Below are positions 6,188-10,673 of a DNA stretch of 10,673 bases, piece after piece; the stretch's first letter is position 1, and every line of letters starts with the position of its first letter. The stretch is taken from the NCBI GenBank assembly GCA_003662715.1, contig QMYO01000033.1:1-10673 (forward strand). Reading direction: 5' to 3'. A model generated the notes under the pieces. It did not search any database. It saw only the letters and a list, made by a program, of their open reading frames with translations, and was not told the origin of the DNA. The position numbers were made by a program, and so were the translations under genes. The stretch comes from Candidatus Bathyarchaeota archaeon (GTDB lineage: Archaea > Thermoproteota > Bathyarchaeia > Bathyarchaeales > Bathyarchaeaceae).

Positions 6188-6201
6188 AAAACGTTTATAT
6201 T
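6188..6201 (+). promoter_or_regulatory. BRE/TATA promoter of the thioredoxin-like gene, possibly bidirectional
   Basis: AAAACG followed by TTTATATT predicts a start near 6224, about 13 nt before ATG 6237. The AACGTT core is palindromic, and the minus strand reads ATAAACG then TTTTATTC. That could serve the DUF2148 gene with a start near 6163, upstream of its ribosome site. One site may therefore drive both genes. Confidence 0.55.
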
Positions 6202-6236
6202 ATGTCCGCTAAGATTTCTTGCTGAAAGTGAAGGTT

Positions 6237-6518
6237 ATGCCAGTAAAAATTGAAGTTTACACTTCCCCAACATGCCCTTACTGTCCACATGCTGTGAAAC
6301 TGCTTGATGAAATTGCGCCATCATTCGGTCAGAACGTAACCGTGGAAGAAGTTAACTCTTGGTCTGAAGAAGGGCAAACAAGAGCCTTAAAGTATGGAAT
6401 CATGGCGGTTCCCACCATCGTTATCAATGGTAAGGTAAGGTTTGTCGGAGTGCCCAAGAAAGATGAACTTGTGAGGGCGATTCGGGAGGAAGTGGGCAGG
6501 GAAACTAAATCCAAGTAA
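6237..6518 (+). CDS. Thioredoxin/glutaredoxin-like CPYC protein
   Basis: This is a 93-residue minimal thioredoxin fold. The beta strand VKIEVYTSP leads into the redox motif C13-P-Y-C16, followed by helix PHAVKLLDEIA. The cis-proline loop is AVPTIVING (Pro59), and the ending is VGVPKKDELVRAIREE. CPYC is the glutaredoxin-type motif, but the compact size and layout match the small archaeal thioredoxins of methanogens. It is probably a cytosolic disulfide reductase; its electron donor is not shown. The start used is ATG 6237, which puts KIEVYTSPTCPYC at the N-terminus as in relatives. TTG 6219 lies at or before the predicted transcription start, and GTG 6228 cannot be excluded. It is divergent from the DUF2148 iron-sulfur gene. 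A T-rich tract follows the stop. Confidence 0.93.
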   Translation: MPVKIEVYTSPTCPYCPHAVKLLDEIAPSFGQNVTVEEVNSWSEEGQTRALKYGIMAVPTIVINGKVRFVGVPKKDELVRAIREEVGRETKSK

Positions 6519-6522
6519 TCAG

Positions 6523-6531
6523 TTCTTTTTT
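6523..6531 (+). terminator. T-rich terminator after the thioredoxin-like gene
   Basis: TTCTTTTTT lies 5 bp past the stop codon and precedes a long A/T-rich spacer. It fits a U-run terminator. Confidence 0.45.
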
Positions 6532-6536
6532 AAGCC

Positions 6537-6557
6537 TTGTAACTTGTAATTATTACA
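6537..6557. promoter_or_regulatory. Operator-like palindrome upstream of asparagine synthetase
   Basis: TGTAAT-T-ATTACA (6545-6557) is a perfect 13-bp inverted repeat. It is preceded in tandem by the half-site TTGTAAC (6537-6543), and another ATTACA occurs at 6593-6598. Archaeal Lrp/AsnC-type and small HTH regulators bind sites of this size. It lies about 100 bp upstream of the predicted promoter at 6638-6651. The region is very A/T-rich, so chance is a real possibility. Confidence 0.35.
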
Positions 6558-6637
6558 TTTTTATAGTCTAAAAATCTTAATTTTTTGAATAAATTACAAT
6601 ATTTTTTATAAAAAACTTATAAGGGATTTTAACATCT

Positions 6638-6651
6638 AAAACGTTGAAATT
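6638..6651 (+). promoter_or_regulatory. BRE/TATA promoter of the asparagine synthetase gene
   Basis: AAAACG followed by TTGAAATT predicts initiation near 6672, with a 16-nt leader containing GGTGTGA (6679-6685) ahead of ATG 6688. The A/T box is weaker than at the other AAAACGTT sites. An alternative box is CTTATAAG at 6616-6623. Confidence 0.4.
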
Positions 6652-6687
6652 CAATTCATTAACCTATCTCAATAAACGGTGTGACAT

Positions 6688-7692
6688 ATGAGCAGAAAAA
6701 CGACAATACCTCAAGAAAGTTTAGGGATTATTAGAGATAGAACATTAGAGTTACCGAAGTCTCTGGAACAGTTATCTGAAAGTGAAGTTGAGCGAAAACG
6801 GTGCATCAGCAGAGTAATGACTCACATGTTAAAGTATCTGACATATGAATTTATGAACAAAGGCTTTGAATGGCTACTACCAGCGATATTCTCCAAATCA
6901 ACAGATCCTTTATGGCCTGATCCAGGAGCATCCTTAGAGAAACGGATTGAAGTAGAAATCTACGGAGAAACTGTGAGGACGACGTTAAGTATGATAGTGC
7001 ATAAGATGGTTGTCTGCTCTTTGGTGCATCCTAAATTATTCATACTTTCCCCAAACGTGAGGATTGAAAAAAGAGAAAGAGCCCATACTGGAATAAATGC
7101 TTATGAATTTCACCAATTGGATTTTGAAGTTAGAAACGCTACTTCTGAAGACATTAGACATCTTGTTGAAGAAATAATCTGCGGATCGATAAGCAGTTTA
7201 AAGAGACACATGGACGAAGAGTTGCGTTGCCTCGAAACGTATTACAGCTTAAAAGTTCCAGAAAAACCCTTCAAAGTATACGATAGAGAAGAGTTGGAAA
7301 GCAAATATGGAAAAGATTGGGAAAAACAAATAACCTTTGACGTCAACGATCCCGTGTGGGTCACTAATATTCCCCGAGAATTTTATGACTTTGAAGATCC
7401 TGATTCTGGCAAATGGGACAACTACGACCTAATATTACCTAGTTACGGAGAAGTGTTATCTGGTTCTAAAAGGGAATGGGAGTATTCTAAAATAGTTAAA
7501 AAACTAGAGAGGGACGGTGTGAAAAAAGAGAACTATAGAGTGCTACTAGAACTGGCAAAAAAGAAAAAATTAGAGCCTTCAGCTGGGGCTGGAATTGGCG
7601 TAGAGAGACTGGTTAGCTGGATGGTTGGTGCTAAGCATATAGGTGAGGTGCAGCTATTTCCTAGAATACCAGGAATAGTCTATGACTTATAA
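6688..7692 (+). CDS. Archaeal asparagine synthetase (AsnRS paralogue, class II aminoacyl-tRNA synthetase fold)
   Basis: The 334 residues form a bare class II synthetase catalytic core of the Asp/Asn type, with no N-terminal OB-fold anticodon-binding domain. Motif 2 is V-R125-I-E127 ... H133 ... YEFHQLDFE (139-147). The GEVLSGSKREW stretch (254-264) is the aspartyl/asparaginyl GE-SG-R element. Motif 3 is G300-A-G-I-G304-V-E306-R307, followed by LFPR (323-326). Such truncated paralogues were shown in Pyrococcus abyssi to make asparagine from aspartate, ammonia and ATP via aspartyl-adenylate. That is the likely role here, and tRNA charging is unlikely. ATG 6688 has GGTGTGA 2 nt upstream (its GGTG core 5 nt upstream). 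It is convergent with nadB, 14 bp apart, so two aspartate-consuming enzymes are neighbours. Confidence 0.88.
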   Translation: MSRKTTIPQESLGIIRDRTLELPKSLEQLSESEVERKRCISRVMTHMLKYLTYEFMNKGFEWLLPAIFSKSTDPLWPDPGASLEKRIEVEIYGETVRTTLSMIVHKMVVCSLVHPKLFILSPNVRIEKRERAHTGINAYEFHQLDFEVRNATSEDIRHLVEEIICGSISSLKRHMDEELRCLETYYSLKVPEKPFKVYDREELESKYGKDWEKQITFDVNDPVWVTNIPREFYDFEDPDSGKWDNYDLILPSYGEVLSGSKREWEYSKIVKKLERDGVKKENYRVLLELAKKKKLEPSAGAGIGVERLVSWMVGAKHIGEVQLFPRIPGIVYDL

Positions 7693-7706
7693 AGAAACTT
7701 CAGCTA

Positions 7707-9302
7707 TTATGCATTATTTAATTTAAAACTGCGACTCTGCTTCTTTAACAAAGTGTCTTTGGCAACGGGTAATTTATAAGGATAGTCCAAAGAATAATGG
7801 ATTCCCCGACTTTCTTTTCGCATCATCGCTGAATCAATGATAAGCTCTGCAACTAATGCCATATTGCGTAGCTCAACGAGGTCTGCGGTAAGGATAAAAT
7901 CCCAATAATACTGATTGATTTCTTCTTGCAAAAGCATTATGCGCTTTTTAGCACGGGTTAATCTTTTGTTAGATCGTACGATTCCCACATAATTCCACAT
8001 CAAACGGCGAATTTCATCCCGATTTTGGGTGATAACTACTGCCTCGTCAATGTCTACAGCTTTTCCAGGTTCCCAGGGAGCAAATGGTTGCAGAGGGATT
8101 TCTTTCTTCAATAATTGTACGCATCTCTTAGCAGCATAGTGAGCGCAAACTAAAGCCTCAAGTAAAGAATTACCCGCTAGACGATTGGCTCCATGAAGAC
8201 CTGTGCATGCGGTTTCACCAATTGCAAACAGGTTCTTTACGTCAGTTTCACCAGCAATAGTGGCTCTTATCCCTCCGCAACAATAATGAGCTGCTGGAAC
8301 CACTGGAATAGGGTCTTTGGTGATGTCGATTCCAAATGATAGACACTTCTCATAAATCCCTGGGAAGCGGGATCGAACGAATTCGGGGTTTTTAAAGGAT
8401 ATGTCGAGAAAGACATACTTGTTTCCGCTTTTCTTCAGCTCCTGATCAATGGCTCGGGCAACTATGTCTCGAGGAGCTAACTCTCTCATTGGATGGTAGT
8501 CTGCCATGAATTCTCTTCCCTGTGCATCTCGAAGAACTGCTCCTTCGCCTCTGAGCGCTTCTGAGATGAGAAAGGATGTTTCGTCGGGGCGGTAAAGGTA
8601 TGTCGGATGGAACTGTGTGAACTCCATGTTCATGATGGTAGCTCCAGCTCGATATGCCATGGCGATTCCGTCTCCTGTGGCGATATCTGAGTTGCTTGTG
8701 TGAAGATAGACTCTCCCAATTCCACCAGTTGCAAGCACTGTTATCTTCGCCACAAAATTTCGAATCACCAAGTTTTCTGTGTCTAGAACATAGCAACCTA
8801 CGCATTGATTATTTTTTACGACCAGATTGACAGCGATCTGGTTTTCAAAGAGTTTGATGGAGGGATGCTGGGCAACAGCATTCAATAAAGCTTGTTCAAC
8901 CTCTTGGCCCGTAAGGTCCTTTGCATGAACGATACGTCGTTTTGAGTGTCCACCTTCTCTTCCCAAGTCGAACTCGTCTGTTTTTGTTCGAGAGAAGTTG
9001 ACTCCAAGTTCCATTAGTTTTTGGATGTGGATAGGACCTTCTCGTACAATCTTTTCAACTACGTCCTTTTTGCTTAAGCCGTCGCCGCAGATTAAAGTGT
9101 CTTTGACATGGTTCTCAAAAGAATCTGTTGGAGATATAACTGCTGCAATTCCGCCTTGTGCATATTTTGTATTAGATTCGGCTTTTTCTTTCTTAGTGAT
9201 GAGGACTACTTGGGCGTGGTCAGCTATTTCTAATGCGAAGTATAGTCCTGCGATTCCGCTTCCGATGACAAGGATGTCTGAAGCAACATCTGTTGTGTCC
9301 AT
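7707..9302 (-). CDS. nadB: L-aspartate oxidase, first step of NAD biosynthesis
   Basis: NadB is a flavoprotein that oxidises L-aspartate to iminoaspartate, which NadA condenses to quinolinate. The FAD-binding GSGIAG is at residues 14-19, and KYAQGGIAAV at 46-55. Active-site elements match the E. coli enzyme in order: REGGHS (115-120, Glu116), LRGEGA (250-255), PRDIVARAID (277-286, Arg278), HYCCGGI (339-345, His339) and GANRLAGNSLLEALV (371-385, Arg374). His-to-Arg spacings equal those of E. coli His351, Arg386 and Arg290. The C-terminal helical domain is complete (531 residues). Start: ATG 9302 is preferred to ATG 9317, which lies too close to the TATA box at 9331-9340. In an anaerobe fumarate would be the likely electron acceptor. 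No nadA or nadC is in the window. Confidence 0.96.
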   Translation of the reverse strand: MDTTDVASDILVIGSGIAGLYFALEIADHAQVVLITKKEKAESNTKYAQGGIAAVISPTDSFENHVKDTLICGDGLSKKDVVEKIVREGPIHIQKLMELGVNFSRTKTDEFDLGREGGHSKRRIVHAKDLTGQEVEQALLNAVAQHPSIKLFENQIAVNLVVKNNQCVGCYVLDTENLVIRNFVAKITVLATGGIGRVYLHTSNSDIATGDGIAMAYRAGATIMNMEFTQFHPTYLYRPDETSFLISEALRGEGAVLRDAQGREFMADYHPMRELAPRDIVARAIDQELKKSGNKYVFLDISFKNPEFVRSRFPGIYEKCLSFGIDITKDPIPVVPAAHYCCGGIRATIAGETDVKNLFAIGETACTGLHGANRLAGNSLLEALVCAHYAAKRCVQLLKKEIPLQPFAPWEPGKAVDIDEAVVITQNRDEIRRLMWNYVGIVRSNKRLTRAKKRIMLLQEEINQYYWDFILTADLVELRNMALVAELIIDSAMMRKESRGIHYSLDYPYKLPVAKDTLLKKQSRSFKLNNA

Positions 9303-9330
9303 ATGATTCCCAAACATTGAGTGTTTTTGA

Positions 9331-9340
9331 TATATTTAAT
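9331..9340 (-). promoter_or_regulatory. TATA box of nadB
   Basis: Read on the minus strand this is ATTAAATATA. Transcription would begin near 9308, only about 6 nt before ATG 9302 and downstream of ATG 9317, so nadB would have a near-leaderless mRNA starting at 9302. Confidence 0.5.
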
Positions 9341-9375
9341 TCGTTTGATGCTGGCATGTTTATGTTCAGTGTTCT

Positions 9376-9639
9376 TCATCCAAAAAAAGAAGAGACTACA
9401 CGCGCTTTTACCAAATACCAAAGTAGTTGCATATCAGAGGAGAAAGTCACACCTGCAATTTTCGCGCCTAAATCCAGAATCGGAGAAAAATCGCTTGAGG
9501 ATAAGTAGATGTTTCCGTCTGGGAGAGGCGGGATGTATACGTCGAGCCAGATAAGAGGTGTATCACTAGGGGCTAAATTACTTAGAGTTGTTCTAAGTTC
9601 ATTTGAAACTTTCAGTGCAGTGTGTTCTTCACGAAACAT
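9376..9639 (-). CDS. Doubtful small protein upstream of nadB (about 87 residues)
   Basis: I recognise no family. The frame from ATG 9639 reads as a plausible small soluble protein with a balanced composition: an N-terminal helix (EEHTALKVSNELRTTLSN), then LIWLDVYIPPLPDGNIYLSS, DFSPILDLGAKIAG, and a hydrophobic end (QLLWYLVKARVVSSFF). No ribosome site is present. A box near 9659-9666 (CTTTTATG on the minus strand) would fit leaderless initiation at ATG 9639. Two plus-strand frames are also open here, so the open frame by itself is weak evidence. It could also be the remnant of a decayed gene. It ends 74 bp before the nadB start codon. Confidence 0.35.
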   Translation of the reverse strand: MFREEHTALKVSNELRTTLSNLAPSDTPLIWLDVYIPPLPDGNIYLSSSDFSPILDLGAKIAGVTFSSDMQLLWYLVKARVVSSFFG

Positions 9640-9720
9640 TATAGGTTGACGTATTAACATAAAAGAATAGCACAACGCAAAGGAGCAGATGTAAAGTCGA
9701 TCTTTTCATTTGCGGGTCAC

Positions 9721-10134
9721 CTAGAGAATTGCTCCATCTTCGTGCAAAATTTTCCCTGTTTTTTCATCAATAAAGTGTATAACAATAATTCTACCAGGGC
9801 CGTACTTCGATGGACCGATTTCCCATTCTACTAGCCACACGCCATGGGCATATGGCAAAAATTCATAATACTGTGGATCTTGTTCTTTTAATTCATTAAT
9901 TCTGGTTCTATTGAGGTAATCTGCTTTTACCGTATACCAATCAGCGTCCTCTACAATATGCCAAATACTTTGTATACGCTCTGAATTTGTACTAATCTCT
10001 ATTGCTTCTTCTCGAGTAATTGAGCGTCTTTGCACGTAAGCGTACGCTGTAATAGCTCCAATCAGAGCAACGAAGAAAACCAACAGCACAAACAAAGTTC
10101 TCTTTGAAAACCTCTTTAAAACCACTCTTTTCAC
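9721..10134 (-). CDS. Membrane-anchored PepSY-like protein, unknown function (137 residues)
   Basis: The N-terminus is very basic (KRVVLKRFSKR), followed by a hydrophobic segment at about 13-33 (TLFVLLVFFVALIGAITAYAY). This looks like a signal anchor, with no clear cleavage or lipobox. The rest would lie outside the membrane. It begins SITREEAIEIS, the helix that opens PepSY-type domains, and ends with strands VWLVEWEI ... GRIIVIHFIDEKTGKILHEDG, matching the PepSY pattern of W-V and D--TGKI. The central loop is longer than usual. PepSY domains are proposed to inhibit or chaperone peptidases; that role here is inference. The start is GTG 10134, with GGAG only 2 nt upstream, so GTG 10125 may be the real start. 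A minus-strand box at 10161-10170 is a candidate promoter. Confidence 0.72.
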   Translation of the reverse strand: MKRVVLKRFSKRTLFVLLVFFVALIGAITAYAYVQRRSITREEAIEISTNSERIQSIWHIVEDADWYTVKADYLNRTRINELKEQDPQYYEFLPYAHGVWLVEWEIGPSKYGPGRIIVIHFIDEKTGKILHEDGAIL

Positions 10135-10160
10135 TTCTCCAAATCATCGTATGTAAACTT

Positions 10161-10170
10161 CTAAATTTAA
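10161..10170 (-). promoter_or_regulatory. Possible TATA box of the PepSY-like gene
   Basis: TTAAATTTAG on the minus strand would start transcription near 10140, giving a leader shorter than 20 nt. The box is short and the flanking BRE is not clear. Confidence 0.35.
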
Positions 10171-10241
10171 CTCTTATTGTTCTCTCTCCCATTCTTTCCA
10201 GCCAATCTCATGCGCGTCGTATAATAAACGAAAAAGGCTAG

Positions 10242-10391
10242 TTACGGCAGTCCAGCAACCGCTGCTTCAAATATTTTCTTAACGATTTGTAGAACAAATT
10301 CTAATTGTTCACTGTACAATCCGATGGTGAGAAAGGTTAGGCTTGAAAGTAGCAGAAGAGAGCCGATAACTCTGCGTTCCGATGGGTCCAT
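10242..10391 (-). CDS. Very small single-span membrane protein (49 residues)
   Basis: I recognise no family. The protein reads MDPSERRVIG, then one membrane helix (about 8-26, VIGSLLLLSSLTFLTIGLY). An amphipathic helix (EFVLQIVKKIFEAAVAG) ends the protein. A GTG at 10448 would add 19 residues, but a TATA-like box (TTTAAATA, 10435-10442) lies within that extension. ATG 10391 has GGAG (10401-10404) at a 9-nt gap, so 49 residues is the better model. The layout of a short span followed by an amphipathic helix resembles accessory subunits of membrane complexes, but nothing ties it to one. Confidence 0.58.
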   Translation of the reverse strand: MDPSERRVIGSLLLLSSLTFLTIGLYSEQLEFVLQIVKKIFEAAVAGLP

Positions 10392-10434
10392 AGCTGATTT
10401 CTCCGTTGCTTCAGATATTATTCGCCTTAAACTA

Positions 10435-10442
10435 TATTTAAA
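10435..10442 (-). promoter_or_regulatory. TATA box of the 49-residue membrane protein
   Basis: TTTAAATA on the minus strand predicts a start near 10412. That leaves a leader of about 21 nt containing the GGAG ribosome site before ATG 10391. Confidence 0.45.
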
Positions 10443-10501
10443 GCACACGACTTTTGCAGGATTAAGAAGATTTTGTTCAGAAGTTAATTCAGAAACAACA
10501 T

Positions 10502-10515
10502 AAAACGTTAAAAGT
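10502..10515 (+). promoter_or_regulatory. BRE/TATA promoter of the right-end transcript
   Basis: AAAACG followed by TTAAAAGT predicts initiation near 10537, with a 26-nt leader that contains GGAGGAG (10550-10556) ahead of ATG 10563. A second A/T box (TTATATAA, 10524-10531) would start within the ribosome site and is less likely. Confidence 0.5.
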
Positions 10516-10562
10516 AATATTAATTATATAACTAAACTTGAATTTAGCTGGAGGAGCAAAAA

Positions 10563-10658
10563 ATGACATGCCCCCCGCAAACCTTCATTTTTTCTATACA
10601 CCTTCAACGTGCACAACCTCAACACGACTCTTTTAAAGACATGTGTGGAGAGGAATAA
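10563..10658 (+). CDS. 31-codon small ORF, possible leader peptide
   Basis: ATG 10563 has one of the strongest ribosome sites in the window (GGAGGAG, 6-nt gap) and a promoter of the shared AAAACGTT type. The encoded peptide begins MTCPPQTFIFSIHLQR and ends SFKDMCGEE. It has two Cys and no membrane segment, and it resembles nothing I know. Its stop lies 3 bp before the TTG start of the next gene. That gene's ribosome site (GGAGAGG, 10647-10653) is inside the small ORF, so translation of the two should be coupled. It may be a regulatory leader peptide or a genuine small protein. A reading-frame error in the sequence that splits one longer gene is also possible. Confidence 0.45.
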   Translation: MTCPPQTFIFSIHLQRAQPQHDSFKDMCGEE

Positions 10659-10661
10659 GCA

Positions 10662-10673
10662 TTGAGCAAGCGC
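10662..10673 (+). CDS. Start of a gene that leaves the window (first four codons)
   Basis: TTG AGC AAG CGC would encode MSKR. GGAGAGG at 10647-10653 lies 8 nt upstream, and the frame is open to the window edge. Nothing can be said about its product. The call rests only on the ribosome site and on TTG being used as a start elsewhere in the window. Confidence 0.35.

Noticed and set aside
8446..9306. Additional long frames on both strands within nadB
   Set aside because: NadB active-site residues are all in the chosen frame. These other frames are Ser/Arg-rich shadows.
9293..9554. Two overlapping plus-strand frames upstream of nadB
   Set aside because: They have no ribosome site or promoter and a composition less protein-like than the minus-strand frame; one overlaps the nadB start.
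9992..10192. 66-codon minus-strand frame overlapping the PepSY-like gene start
   Set aside because: It is an alternative frame of the same region, with basic low-complexity content and no hydrophobic anchor. The PepSY-like frame fits much better.
1..10673. tRNA, rRNA, C/D-box RNA, CRISPR array, insertion sequence or integrase
   Set aside because: I scanned the spacers by eye and found no cloverleaf, no regularly spaced repeats, no paired C and D boxes, and no transposase-like or integrase-like protein.

Overview
The window (about 42% G+C by eye) comes from an archaeon. The evidence is eukaryote-like information-processing genes (ribosomal protein eS8, SRP19, Gar1, transcription factor B), TATA/BRE-type promoters, frequent TTG and GTG starts, and an archaeal asparagine synthetase of the AsnRS-paralogue type. 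The mix of SMC-ScpA-ScpB with these genes and a NadB-type aspartate oxidase fits a TACK-group archaeon, possibly Bathyarchaeia. That placement is an inference, not a demonstration.

Layout. Positions 2-1681 hold a tightly overlapping condensin operon: the 3' end of smc, then scpA and scpB. Positions 1744-3778 hold a core translation, secretion and transcription cluster: eS8, SRP19, Gar1 and TFB, with gar1 and tfb overlapping by ATGA. A convergent unknown 239-residue gene follows (3833-4552, minus). Two small membrane-protein genes come next (4706-4909 plus, 5175-5423 minus), with a strong promoter between them that reads into the second gene in antisense. A divergent redox pair follows: a DUF2148 iron-sulfur protein (minus) and a thioredoxin/glutaredoxin-like CPYC protein (plus). 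Then come a class II synthetase-like asparagine synthetase (plus) and a convergent L-aspartate oxidase NadB (minus), 14 bp apart and both using aspartate. The right end holds a weakly supported orphan frame, a membrane-anchored PepSY-like protein and a 49-residue membrane protein, all minus. Last is a plus-strand promoter with a 31-codon small ORF directly ahead of a gene that leaves the window.

As a whole the window is mostly conserved housekeeping: chromosome organisation, ribosome and rRNA modification, protein targeting, transcription initiation, redox control, and Asp/Asn/NAD metabolism. The accessory content is a set of small membrane proteins. I found no mobile element, CRISPR array, tRNA or rRNA. 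The less routine signals are: a shared AAAACGTT plus A/T-box promoter motif ahead of four plus-strand genes; promoter positions that shorten several start sites (Gar1, NadB, the 49-residue protein); the 31-codon leader ORF; the antisense promoter near 5090; and an operator-like palindrome ahead of the asparagine synthetase.
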